Positions 11,287-20,597 of a stretch of 64,000 nucleotides of DNA are shown piece after piece. Source of the stretch: Candidatus Zixiibacteriota bacterium. GTDB lineage: Bacteria; Zixibacteria; MSB-5A5; UBA10806. The notes beneath the pieces are model-generated. The model worked only from the letters and a program-made list of their open reading frames with translations. It searched no databases and was not told the origin of the DNA. The translations under genes were made by a program, and so were the position numbers. Position 1 is the first letter of the stretch. Every line of letters starts with the position of its first letter. The stretch lies in the NCBI GenBank assembly GCA_020348065.1, contig CP070742.1:1228028-1292027 (forward strand). Direction: 5' to 3'.

Positions 11287-13074
11287 ATGTCAACAAGACA
11301 TCTAATAATTATATCCACCGTTTATCTGGCTGTCTGTGCTGTCTATTTATGGAGAATGAATTTGGTGACCTACCCCGGTTTCCCTCTTGACGATTCCTGG
11401 ATTCACCAGGTGTTCGCGCGCAACATAGCGGGCGGTCACGGCTTCTCTTTCAATCCCGGAATCCCCATAGCGGGGGCGACCGCCCCCCTCTGGACTCTGC
11501 TTTTGGTTCCCATGTGGCTTCTGTTCGGACCTATAACCGGCGGCATCGCCCTGGGCATGATCACCCAATGGCTGGCAATTCTGGCGGTTTACAAACTCAC
11601 CGAACGGCTGACCGAAGATAAAAGCCTGTCGTTTCTGGCGAGCATCCTTTCGGCCCTGTGCTGGCCGGTTATCTGGGGAGCGCTGTCGGGGATGGAGATC
11701 GGGCTTTATTCCGCCCTGTCGCTCTGGGGGCTTTATTTCTGCCTCAAATCGAACTCGCCCGATGACAGGTATAGTTATCTATCTTATTTCCTCTTCACCC
11801 TGGCATTCCTGGCCAGGCCGGAATGCGGGATCTTCCTCGCGGCAGCTTTCATTCACGACTTCTATGTCTGGATCAAATCAGGCTATAAAAAAAATATTCA
11901 CTGGCTGTTTAAACTATTTATGATAGCTGCCATTACATTACCATATTTTATCTTTAATTTTAAGACGTCAGGTACTTTCTTTCCCAGAACGTTCGGTTTT
12001 AAAGTACAGGATCAGGGTCTGCTGGCCTCAATCTTTGAAATAAATCCCAAAGGTATTATAAAGGCATTGACAATTTTGCCCCTGCATTACTTTAAGCTCT
12101 TTTTATATAGTCTATTTAGACTTAATCCTCTTCTTTTTTGCGCTATTTTTGCGGGGATTGTCCGGATTTTAAAGTGGGCGCCAGGGAGCTTTTCAAAACG
12201 ATTATCCCTGATTCTGATAATTGTCCTTTATATACCGATTCTGGGTTCCGTCGCTCCCGCCGCCTCGCCCGATTACCAGAACTACAGGTATATTACAAAT
12301 CTGCTTCCGCTTTTCATAATCCTGGCTGTAGCGGGATTTCTTTTTCCTCTGAAAAAGAAAATCAGCAGGGTATTTTTGTATTCCGGTTCTATCCTGATTT
12401 CGTTAATGCTCCTGGTTAAAATAATATTGGTGTTCTTCGGGGATTATATAATCGGGATAACGGTACAGGAACCGGCAAATATTAACGCGGATTATTTAAA
12501 AAATGTGGATGAATTCGTAATGGGCATAGCCATCGATTTCACATTAATATTATTATTCTATATAATTGCGGGTTCTATATTGTCGACCCGTCTCTGGAGC
12601 CGCATGGTAAACAGAGTCCTTTTTCGAACAATTGTAATTATTTTATTAATTCTTTTCAGCGCCGGGTCGGTCCTGCTTCAAAGCCCCCTATATGCCACGA
12701 ATGTAAGAAATGTGAATGAACGCAATGTGGAAGCGGCTATATTACTGAGGACTCTCGCAAATGAAGGTGATATCGTTGCGGTAAACGACGCGGGCGCGAT
12801 AGGGTATTTTTCCGGTATGGAAATCATCGATCTTAAAGGGATTATTTCTCCGGAAATAACGCTTGAAATGGTTAAAGATGATTCCATGGCGTTCGAGTAT
12901 ATGAGCAGAAGTGAAAGGGTCGACTACCTGGCTATCGTCCCCGATTGGTTCGATTACATTCCCTTGCGAACGGACATTTTTAAAGAAATCGCGTCGCTTA
13001 CAACGGAAAAAAATCTGATCGTATACGGAGATACAACCAAAATTTATAAAGCCTACTGGATTGAAGATGAATAA
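11287..13074 (+). CDS. GT-C-like membrane protein, tandem paralogue 1 of 5
   Basis: The 595 residues have an N-terminal transmembrane helix, a periplasmic loop with GFPLDDSWIHQVFARN (Asp35-Asp36, the place of the GT-C catalytic acid), about ten further helices and a soluble C-terminal part with GDIVAVNDAGAIGYFS and RVDYLAIVPDW. This layout fits membrane glycosyltransferases that use lipid-linked sugars (ArnT/PMT type). The substrate is unknown; the neighbouring Kdo genes hint at an envelope glycan. Bases 11371-11833 are almost identical to the same part of paralogue 2, while the second halves differ strongly. Confidence 0.72.
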   Translation: MSTRHLIIISTVYLAVCAVYLWRMNLVTYPGFPLDDSWIHQVFARNIAGGHGFSFNPGIPIAGATAPLWTLLLVPMWLLFGPITGGIALGMITQWLAILAVYKLTERLTEDKSLSFLASILSALCWPVIWGALSGMEIGLYSALSLWGLYFCLKSNSPDDRYSYLSYFLFTLAFLARPECGIFLAAAFIHDFYVWIKSGYKKNIHWLFKLFMIAAITLPYFIFNFKTSGTFFPRTFGFKVQDQGLLASIFEINPKGIIKALTILPLHYFKLFLYSLFRLNPLLFCAIFAGIVRILKWAPGSFSKRLSLILIIVLYIPILGSVAPAASPDYQNYRYITNLLPLFIILAVAGFLFPLKKKISRVFLYSGSILISLMLLVKIILVFFGDYIIGITVQEPANINADYLKNVDEFVMGIAIDFTLILLFYIIAGSILSTRLWSRMVNRVLFRTIVIILLILFSAGSVLLQSPLYATNVRNVNERNVEAAILLRTLANEGDIVAVNDAGAIGYFSGMEIIDLKGIISPEITLEMVKDDSMAFEYMSRSERVDYLAIVPDWFDYIPLRTDIFKEIASLTTEKNLIVYGDTTKIYKAYWIEDE

Positions 13075-13094
13075 CATGAAATATGGTTATTTGC

Positions 13095-13123
13095 TTGATA
13101 ACGTAAATCGATATTTATTAATT
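13095..13123 (+). promoter_or_regulatory. Putative promoter of GT-C-like paralogue 2
   Basis: TTGATA (13095-13100), a 17-base spacer and TTAATT (13118-13123) end five bases before ATG 13129. The -10 box is weak, but the same spelling and spacing occur before kdsC. There is no Shine-Dalgarno sequence. Confidence 0.45.
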
Positions 13124-13128
13124 TCGAC

Positions 13129-14934
13129 ATGCCGACAAAGCATTTGATCGCCATAACCGTAATCTATTTGATTCTTTGCGTTTTTTACCTTTTCTGGATG
13201 ACGTGGCATACCTACCCCGGTTTCCCACTGGATGATTCCTGGATTCACCAGGTGTTCGCGCGCAACATAGCGGGCGGTCACGGTTTCTCTTTCAATCCCG
13301 GGGTCCCCATAGCGGGGGCGACCGCTCCCCTCTGGACTCTGCTTTTGGTTCCCATGTGGCTTCTGTTCGGGCCTATAACCGGCGGTGTCGCCCTCGGCAT
13401 GATCACCCAATGGCTGGCAATTCTGGCGGTTTACAAACTCACCGAACGGCTGACCGAAGATAAAAGCCTGTCGTTTCTGGCGAGCATCCTTTCGGCCCTG
13501 TGCTGGCCGGTTATCTGGGGGGCCTTATCGGGGATGGAGATCGGGCTTTATTCCGCCGTCTCGCTCTGGGGGCTTTATTTCTACTTCAAATCGAACTCGC
13601 CCGATGACAGGTATAGCTACCTGTCTTATCTCCTCTTCACCCTGGCCTTCCTGGCCAGACCGGAATGCGGGATTTTTATCGTTGCCGCGATTATTAGAGA
13701 CGCCCTCATTGCCATCAGATCCCGCGATAAGAGAATCCTGCCCTGGATCGTCAAAATTTCTATCCTGCTGGTATTAACCGTTCCCTATTTTATCTTTAAT
13801 AATAAGACTGCCGGCGGTCTGTTCCCACGCACCTACTTAGTTAAAGTACGCGGGAAAGACCTGATTTCCTCATTGCTCGGCGGCGATTTCAAAACCGCCT
13901 TTAAGGCCTCTACGATTTACCCGCTCTTGAACGTGCAGGAATTTTTCATAAATATCGCAAAAATAAATCCCCTTATTTTAATTGCCGTTTTCACCGGAAT
14001 GTTCAAGATAATAAACTCATCGTTTACCGACAGATCCAAAAATATAATGCTGATTGCGCTTTGCATTCTATATATCCCGTTGATCGGGGTATTTTCTCCA
14101 AAATATATGCCCACGTTTCAGAATTATCGTTACGTGACGCATCTGATACTCTTAATGTCCATGCTGGGGACACTGGGTTTTTTCTGGCATAGCAATCAAG
14201 ATTTCGAGAGATACAAAAGATACAAAAAACCGTTTTTCATTCTGGGGGCCGTTATCACATTGGGTGGATTTTTTTTGGGACTGGCGTTCAGCCTGTTCGG
14301 CGGGGATATCGCTCCCCTGTTATTGCGTTATCCGGCGGGTTTTACGCCCGACGATCTTTCCGTTTTAAAATCCAATGTATGGAATATATGCGGGGGTATT
14401 TCAATCACAGGCCTTCTGGTATTACTGGGTTCAATTTTGATTTGCGGAAAAGTTAGCAGAATATTGTTATCCGTGAAGGGTATCCTGATTATGGCGTCAA
14501 TACTGGCGGGCGCCCTGATATCCGTTTATAAGGCCGATCTTTACGCCAACAACGTTAGAAATATAAATGAAAGCGACGTCGAGCCCGGGGTATACCTCAG
14601 GACAATACAAAAACCGGGGGATATTGTGGCGGTCAACGATATCGGGGCCATAGGGTATTTCTCGAACATGGAGGTGCTCGACCTGAAGGGGCTTACCGAG
14701 CCGGAAATTACGATAGAAATGCTTGAAAACGATTCCCTGTTGTTCGAATACATGAAATCCGAAAAACAGGTGGATTACCTGGCCATCGCGCCGGGATGGT
14801 ATAACTATATTCTGAAAAGGACGGACGTTTTTAAAAAGATCAAGGTTTTTTCATCTGACAACTGTACCGAGGTCGTAGGGGACACAACCCTGGTTTTTGA
14901 GGCAATCTGGCCGGATTCGGCCGGGGGCAGATGA
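13129..14934 (+). CDS. GT-C-like membrane protein, tandem paralogue 2 of 5
   Basis: The 601 residues have the same plan as paralogue 1: GFPLDDSWIHQVFARN in the first loop, IAGATAPLWTLLL, SGMEIGLYSAVSLWGLY, LARPECGIF, many helices, and a C-terminal soluble domain with GDIVAVNDIGAIGYFS and QVDYLAIAPGW. Residues 29-182 are nearly identical to paralogue 1. The middle and C-terminal membrane parts are diverged, as expected if only the donor-binding half was homogenised. The function is inferred as glycosyl transfer from a polyprenyl-linked donor. Confidence 0.72.
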   Translation: MPTKHLIAITVIYLILCVFYLFWMTWHTYPGFPLDDSWIHQVFARNIAGGHGFSFNPGVPIAGATAPLWTLLLVPMWLLFGPITGGVALGMITQWLAILAVYKLTERLTEDKSLSFLASILSALCWPVIWGALSGMEIGLYSAVSLWGLYFYFKSNSPDDRYSYLSYLLFTLAFLARPECGIFIVAAIIRDALIAIRSRDKRILPWIVKISILLVLTVPYFIFNNKTAGGLFPRTYLVKVRGKDLISSLLGGDFKTAFKASTIYPLLNVQEFFINIAKINPLILIAVFTGMFKIINSSFTDRSKNIMLIALCILYIPLIGVFSPKYMPTFQNYRYVTHLILLMSMLGTLGFFWHSNQDFERYKRYKKPFFILGAVITLGGFFLGLAFSLFGGDIAPLLLRYPAGFTPDDLSVLKSNVWNICGGISITGLLVLLGSILICGKVSRILLSVKGILIMASILAGALISVYKADLYANNVRNINESDVEPGVYLRTIQKPGDIVAVNDIGAIGYFSNMEVLDLKGLTEPEITIEMLENDSLLFEYMKSEKQVDYLAIAPGWYNYILKRTDVFKKIKVFSSDNCTEVVGDTTLVFEAIWPDSAGGR

Positions 14935-14984
14935 GAATCGCAATGTCATTTCAAAAGATATGAATGAAATTTCATACAAAATTC

Positions 14985-15012
14985 TTGTCGGGGAGGGCGA
15001 GAAGTCTTAGAT
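14985..15012 (+). promoter_or_regulatory. Putative promoter of GT-C-like paralogue 3
   Basis: TTGTCG (14985-14990), a 16-base spacer and TTAGAT (15007-15012) end six bases before ATG 15019. The same boxes and spacings recur before paralogue 4. Confidence 0.5.
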
Positions 15013-15018
15013 TCGGGC

Positions 15019-16818
15019 ATGGAAAAAAGGCATCTTCTCATAATAACCGTAATTTATATTGCCGTTTGCGCCTATTATTATATTCGAATGATCTCCATGA
15101 CCTTTCCCGGTTTTCCTCTCGACGATTCCTGGATTCACCAGGTGTTCGCAAGGAATATCGCCGGCGGCCATGGATTTTCTTTCAATCCCGGCAGGCCGGT
15201 CGCCGCCGACACGGCCCCTCTATGGGCAATCGTGCTGGTTCCAGCCTGGACAATTTTCGGGCCGGTAACGGGCGGAATAATCATGGGAGTGATTCTCCAG
15301 GGAATCGCGATTATAGCTATTTACAGGCTTGTACAGCGTATAACCGAGGACAATAATCTTGCCTTTCTGGCGACGCTTTTTTCCGTGTTTTTCTGGCCTA
15401 TCGTGTGGGGCGCAATGTCGGGCATGGAAACCGGCTTATATTCGGCTCTATCTCTATGGGGCATGTATCTATTTTTTATATCCGGGAGATCGGGCGATAT
15501 TCAAAGGTACGGGGCTTACGTGCTGTTTACGCTTTCTTTCCTGACGCGCCCGGAATGCATTTTGTTCATAGCCGCAGCCGTGATTCATGATCTTGTGACA
15601 GCGATAAAAGCCGGAGATAAGGCGATAAGACCATGGGCAATTAAGATTTTAATCATTATTGCCTTTACCGCCCCCTATCTGGCCTTCAACTATTCTACGG
15701 TCGGCATCATTTTCCCCAATACCTTTTCGGTAAAAGTCATGGGGAGAGACCTGATATCGGCGATAATGAGGAATGATCTTAAAGGAGTTCTGCACACGGT
15801 TACCGTCTATCCATATTTCTATCTGCAGCATTTTTATAGAAGCGCTGTAATGATAAATCCCGTTATAGTCCTGGCCCTGGTTCCAGGAATATTAAAATTC
15901 ATGGGGTTTCATGACGAGAATAGAGCCAAACGGATCATGTTCGTCCTGCTTTTTCTTGGTTATGTTCCGCTTATGGGGATTTTTGCCCCGGTAACATCGG
16001 CCGCCTGGCAAAATTACAGATATGTGACGAACCTGCTTCCCATGATGATTATAATAGGTATTACAGGATTATTCTGGAAAACGAAAGCCGAATACAAGCG
16101 TTATAAAAAGGCTTTATTAATAACGGGCCTGATTCTTACGGCCGGGGGTATTTTCCTGGCTTTTTTCTTTGAATATTTCAATAGGACCGTTATCCCTTTT
16201 CTGGTTCAAAATCCATCCTTTCTAAAAATCGAGGATTTCCGATATCTAACCGGCGTCATCGAAAGAGTCGGAATGGGAACGTTATTATTGGCAGCGATGG
16301 TTCTTATCGGATATGGCCATTCTTTCGGCAATTTCAGGAAATTCATCGGGTCCTCTCTTGTCAAAAAGCTGGTTATAACCGCGGCCTTATTGGGCTGTTT
16401 ATTCCTTACTATTATCAGGTCTCAACGCTACGCCGACAATGTTCGGAATGTCAATGAGTGCGATGTTGCCTCCGGAAAATTCCTGGCAAGGATCGGCAAA
16501 CCGGGAGATGTTGTTGCGGTTAATGATATCGGCGCGATAGGGTACTACTCCAACATGGAGATTTTCGATCTATGGGGCCTGATTTCAAAAGAGATTACTG
16601 TTGAGATGCTTACCAATGATTTTTTAACATTTGAATATATGCGAAAAAATAAGCAAGTTGATTACATGGCAATAGCGCCCGGCTGGTTTTTGTATCTGCC
16701 CGGAAGAACCGATATCTTTCATCCTATAGCCGAATTGAAAACGGAAAACAATACCATTCTGGCTCAGGATAAAATTATTGTATACAAGGCTTACTGGCCG
16801 GATAAGGCCGATGAGTAA
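15019..16818 (+). CDS. GT-C-like membrane protein, tandem paralogue 3 of 5
   Basis: The 599 residues keep the family hallmarks: GFPLDDSWIHQVFARN, then PVAADTAPLWAIVLVP (a variant of the GATAPLWTLLL seen in the other copies), SGMETGLYSALSLWGMY, LTRPECILF, and near the C-terminus RNVNECDV, GDVVAVNDIGAIGYYS and QVDYMAIAPGW. The replacement around the APLW motif and the Arg/Thr changes make this the most distinct N-terminal half of the five. It is preceded by its own promoter and no ribosome site. Confidence 0.72.
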   Translation: MEKRHLLIITVIYIAVCAYYYIRMISMTFPGFPLDDSWIHQVFARNIAGGHGFSFNPGRPVAADTAPLWAIVLVPAWTIFGPVTGGIIMGVILQGIAIIAIYRLVQRITEDNNLAFLATLFSVFFWPIVWGAMSGMETGLYSALSLWGMYLFFISGRSGDIQRYGAYVLFTLSFLTRPECILFIAAAVIHDLVTAIKAGDKAIRPWAIKILIIIAFTAPYLAFNYSTVGIIFPNTFSVKVMGRDLISAIMRNDLKGVLHTVTVYPYFYLQHFYRSAVMINPVIVLALVPGILKFMGFHDENRAKRIMFVLLFLGYVPLMGIFAPVTSAAWQNYRYVTNLLPMMIIIGITGLFWKTKAEYKRYKKALLITGLILTAGGIFLAFFFEYFNRTVIPFLVQNPSFLKIEDFRYLTGVIERVGMGTLLLAAMVLIGYGHSFGNFRKFIGSSLVKKLVITAALLGCLFLTIIRSQRYADNVRNVNECDVASGKFLARIGKPGDVVAVNDIGAIGYYSNMEIFDLWGLISKEITVEMLTNDFLTFEYMRKNKQVDYMAIAPGWFLYLPGRTDIFHPIAELKTENNTILAQDKIIVYKAYWPDKADE

Positions 16819-16871
16819 GACGTACCCCGATGCCCGCGGGAGAGCTTTTAAAAAAATTCCCGATAAACCCC

Positions 16872-16899
16872 TTGTCCGCCCGGATGATTATTTTTAGAT
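16872..16899 (+). promoter_or_regulatory. Putative promoter of GT-C-like paralogue 4
   Basis: TTGTCC (16872-16877), a 16-base spacer and TTAGAT (16894-16899) end six bases before ATG 16906. Confidence 0.5.
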
Positions 16900-16905
16900 T
16901 TGAAT

Positions 16906-18723
16906 ATGTCAAAGAAGCATTTGATCGCTATTAGCATAATATATCTGGCTGCCTGCGCTTTCTATTACATTCGAATGACATCAATGACCTATCCGGGCTT
17001 CCCTCTCGATGATTCCTGGATACATCAGGTATTCGCCCGGAATCTGGCCACCGGTCATGGTTTCTCATTTAATCCCGGCGAGCCGATAGCCGGGGCGACC
17101 GCGCCTCTTTGGACACTGCTTCTGGCGCTCACCTGGCCCCTGATGGGGCCAATTGCCGGCGGGATAATCCCGGGCTTGATATTTCAATGGTTTGCATACC
17201 TGGCGATTTACAAGATAGCTCAAAAGATTACAAACGATAAAAACCTGGCTCTGATTACCGCTGTTGTCTCCATCTTCCTCTGGCAGACGGTCTGGGGAGC
17301 TTTATCGGGAATGGAGACGGGACTTTTTTCGGCTCTATCTTTATGGGGCCTTTACTGTTATTACAAAGCAGATCGGTTGACTGATATATATTCTTATCTC
17401 GCCTATATGCTATTTACCCTGGCCTTTCTGGCGCGGCCCGAATGCGCCCTTTTCTTAGCCGCGACCGGAATTCATGATTTCTATAAATGGCTAAAAACGG
17501 AAAAAAGGAAATTCACTCCCTGGATATTCAGGTTCTTAATAATCGCTGTTATAACGGTGCCGTATTTCGCTTTTAATTACTGGTCGACCGGAACTTTTTT
17601 GCCGCATACATTTTCAGCCAAAACAGGAGGGCGGGATCTAATCAACGCCCTTTTAAACGGCGATTATAAAAAAGCCTTTCACGCGGTTACAGTTAATCCA
17701 TATTTCTATCTTCAACATTTCTTCAGGAAGATACCGGCTATAAATCCGATTATAGCTCTGGCGTCACTGGCGGGCATATTCAGGCTGCTGTTATCTGAAT
17801 CCGATTTTAAATCAAAAAACATAATGTTGGGTATACTCTTCCTTATATACGTTCCGCTGATGGGTGTATTTTCACCGATTTTCTCCGCATCATTTCAGCA
17901 TTTCAGATACGTAACCAATCTCTTCCCGATCCTGGCGTTTCTGGGAATTATAGGATTATTCTGGGATAAAAGGGCGGACCTGGCACGCCACTCCACGAAA
18001 ATAATAATCATCTCAGCAGTGTTTGTGGTGATCGGCCTGGGATTGAAATTTGTTTTCAAGTACTTTTCAGATTTTATAATCCCGTTAATAGTAGAATCAG
18101 ATCCCGGTCTTGATACGGATAAATGGGAACGATTGTACGGGGTTGTAACAAGGGTGGGGTATGGGACCGCCTTAATGGGTTTGATTCTCTATGCAGGTTA
18201 TTTATTAAATACCCATTCCGTGGCCGCTTTTATCAACAAACGGTATTTGCGGCGGATAATGATAGCACTGACCATCTTAACCGGCGCATACGTTACAATA
18301 AAGAACGCCGATACCTACGCCAACAACGTTAGAAACATAAACGAGGCCGACGTCGAGGCGGCCAGGTTTCTGGGAGAGATCGCTGAAGATGGGGATGTTG
18401 CGGCGGTAAACGATATCGGATCGTTCGGTTATTTCTCAACTATGGAAATATTCGATCTGTGGGGACTTGTTAACAAAGATCTGGATTATAGCGTTTTGGA
18501 AAACGACTCTCTGGTTTTTGAATACATGTATGACAATAGGCGAGTTGATTACGTGGCGATCTTTCCCAGCTGGTTTGGTTATCTTTCGAGTAGAACCGAT
18601 ATATTCAAACCGATCAATACGTTTGCTTCCGAATATAACACCATCCTGGCAGAGGACAGCACTGTAGTTTACAAAGCCGAGTGGCCGGATTCGCTGGCCT
18701 ATTCCCATGGTGTTTTCAAATGA
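16906..18723 (+). CDS. GT-C-like membrane protein, tandem paralogue 4 of 5
   Basis: A TTG at 16900 is in frame, but the ATG at 16906 matches the start of the sister genes and sits six bases after the -10 box, so I start there (605 residues). Motifs are GFPLDDSWIHQVFARN, IAGATAPLWTLLL, SGMETGLFSALSLWGLY, LARPECALF, ADTYANNVRNINEADVE and GDVAAVNDIGSFGYFS. It is closest to paralogue 5 (shared NPYFYLQHFFRK-like segment, FSPIFSASFQHFRYVTNL, GSFGYFS and FDLWGLVN), so these two form a subgroup. Confidence 0.72.
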   Translation: MSKKHLIAISIIYLAACAFYYIRMTSMTYPGFPLDDSWIHQVFARNLATGHGFSFNPGEPIAGATAPLWTLLLALTWPLMGPIAGGIIPGLIFQWFAYLAIYKIAQKITNDKNLALITAVVSIFLWQTVWGALSGMETGLFSALSLWGLYCYYKADRLTDIYSYLAYMLFTLAFLARPECALFLAATGIHDFYKWLKTEKRKFTPWIFRFLIIAVITVPYFAFNYWSTGTFLPHTFSAKTGGRDLINALLNGDYKKAFHAVTVNPYFYLQHFFRKIPAINPIIALASLAGIFRLLLSESDFKSKNIMLGILFLIYVPLMGVFSPIFSASFQHFRYVTNLFPILAFLGIIGLFWDKRADLARHSTKIIIISAVFVVIGLGLKFVFKYFSDFIIPLIVESDPGLDTDKWERLYGVVTRVGYGTALMGLILYAGYLLNTHSVAAFINKRYLRRIMIALTILTGAYVTIKNADTYANNVRNINEADVEAARFLGEIAEDGDVAAVNDIGSFGYFSTMEIFDLWGLVNKDLDYSVLENDSLVFEYMYDNRRVDYVAIFPSWFGYLSSRTDIFKPINTFASEYNTILAEDSTVVYKAEWPDSLAYSHGVFK

Positions 18724-18745
18724 TCAAGCAGTGGTCAATAACCGC

Positions 18746-18774
18746 TTGACAGGGGATTACGGAAAAAATAAATT
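18746..18774 (+). promoter_or_regulatory. Promoter of GT-C-like paralogue 5, leaderless
   Basis: TTGACA (18746-18751), a 17-base spacer and TAAATT (18769-18774) end five bases before ATG 18780. There is no Shine-Dalgarno sequence. Confidence 0.6.
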
Positions 18775-18779
18775 CGACC

Positions 18780-20597
18780 ATGCCTCGCAAACACCTGCTG
18801 ATAATTACATCGATTTACCTGCTGGTCTGCCTGTTATATTACTTCCGCACAACTCAAATCACTTACCCCGGCTTTCCCCTTGATGACTCCTGGATCCACC
18901 AGGTTTTTGCGCGCAATATAGCCACCGGGCACGGATTTTCCTTCAATGCCGACCAGCCCGTAGCCGGAGCGACAGCTCCCTTGTGGACTTTACTGCTGGC
19001 TCTAGCCTGGATGATCGGGGGTCCTATCGCGGGAGGAATTATAACAGGCATGCTATTCCAGCTGCTGGCTTACGTGGCCATATATAAAATCGCACTGATC
19101 ATTACCGAAAATCGAAACCTGGCATTTCTAACGGCTATTCTCTCGGTATTATTCTGGCAAACGATCTGGGGAGCCATGTCCGGTATGGAGACCGGCCTGT
19201 ATTCTGGGGTTTCTCTCTGGGGCCTGTACTTTTATTTCAAGGCGGATCGCCTGTCACATATTTTTTCTTATTTATCATACCTGCTTTTCGCATTGGCGTT
19301 TCTGGCGCGTCCCGAGTGCGCTCTGTTTATTGTATTCGCGGCGGTTCGGGATTTCTACGAATGGGTGAAATACGGACCGAAGGAGATCCTCCCCTGGGTT
19401 TACAAAATCCTGATTGTTATAATAATTATCACTCCGTATTTTATTTTTAATCTGCGGACAACCGGATCTTTGCTCCCCCTGACCTTCGCGGCCAAAGTTA
19501 AAGGAAGAGATATTGTCAGCTCGTTGATTGATGGCAACTTCAAGCGGATCGCGTATGCGGTTATAATATATCCGCTTTTTTACCTCCAGCATTTATTCAG
19601 ACACGCGCTGAGCATTAATCCCATAATAGTCCTGGTTTCCATGGGAGGAATCTTCAAGCTTATTTTAACCGGGGGTTCGTTAAGATCCAAAAAAATTATG
19701 CTCGGGTTGCTGTTTCTGCTTTATGTGCCACTGATGGGTACCTTTTCCCCTACCTTTTCCGCCTCCATGCAACATTTCAGATATATGACCAATCTTTTGC
19801 CGATCCTGGCCTTTACCGGAACCATAGGACTTTTCTGGGGCAAAAAAGCCGACCTGAAGCGATATTCCAAAAAACTGATAATAATTGCGGTGTTTCTGGT
19901 TATTATGGGAATAGGACTGATTTTTATTTTCAGATATTTCTCAGAATTAGTCATTCCAATCGTAACCATGGCGAGGCCTCATATCAAGGCGGATCAATGG
20001 GACCGGATTTATGAAATAGTCTTCAGAACGGGCCTGGGCATCTCTTTAATAGGCGTTCTGGCTTTGATCGGCAGGGGCTTGAATTCGGACAATTTTCATT
20101 ATTTTGTCGAAAAAAAGACTCCGCGTTGGGCCTTGATCGCGGTGTCAATCGCTCTGGGAGGCTTTATAACAATTAAAAACGCTGATACTTATGCCAATAA
20201 TATCCGTAATATCAACGAGTGCGATATCGAGGCCGCCCTATTCCTTGGCGACCTTGCTGAAGAAGGGGACGTAGTGGCTGTCAATGATATCGGCTCATTC
20301 GGTTACTACTCGAACATGGAGGTATTCGATCTCTGGGGTCTCGTAAACACTGAATTGTCCCGCGAGATGTTAGGCAATGATTCGCTGATTTTTGAATATA
20401 TGAAAGCACATAAAAGGGTGGATTACCTGGCTATTGCACCTACCTGGATGGGCTACCTTTCTAGGAGGATGGATATTTTCAAGCCGATGAGAAAAATCGT
20501 CTCCAAGGATAATACTATTCTGGCCGAGGATACGATCATAATCTACAAGGCCGAGTGGCCTGATTCGCTTAACTATAATTATCAAGGGCGCGAATGA
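18780..20597 (+). CDS. GT-C-like membrane protein, tandem paralogue 5 of 5
   Basis: The 605 residues match paralogue 4 over most of their length: GFPLDDSWIHQVFARN, VAGATAPLWTLLL, SGMETGLYSGVSLWGLY, LARPECALF, FSPTFSASMQHFRYMTNL, ADTYANNIRNINECDIE, GDVVAVNDIGSFGYYS and RVDYLAIAPTW. It is the last gene of the array. Its 3' end overlaps the 3' end of the convergent aminotransferase gene by 29 bases, so there is no room for a separate terminator. Confidence 0.72.
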   Translation: MPRKHLLIITSIYLLVCLLYYFRTTQITYPGFPLDDSWIHQVFARNIATGHGFSFNADQPVAGATAPLWTLLLALAWMIGGPIAGGIITGMLFQLLAYVAIYKIALIITENRNLAFLTAILSVLFWQTIWGAMSGMETGLYSGVSLWGLYFYFKADRLSHIFSYLSYLLFALAFLARPECALFIVFAAVRDFYEWVKYGPKEILPWVYKILIVIIIITPYFIFNLRTTGSLLPLTFAAKVKGRDIVSSLIDGNFKRIAYAVIIYPLFYLQHLFRHALSINPIIVLVSMGGIFKLILTGGSLRSKKIMLGLLFLLYVPLMGTFSPTFSASMQHFRYMTNLLPILAFTGTIGLFWGKKADLKRYSKKLIIIAVFLVIMGIGLIFIFRYFSELVIPIVTMARPHIKADQWDRIYEIVFRTGLGISLIGVLALIGRGLNSDNFHYFVEKKTPRWALIAVSIALGGFITIKNADTYANNIRNINECDIEAALFLGDLAEEGDVVAVNDIGSFGYYSNMEVFDLWGLVNTELSREMLGNDSLIFEYMKAHKRVDYLAIAPTWMGYLSRRMDIFKPMRKIVSKDNTILAEDTIIIYKAEWPDSLNYNYQGRE

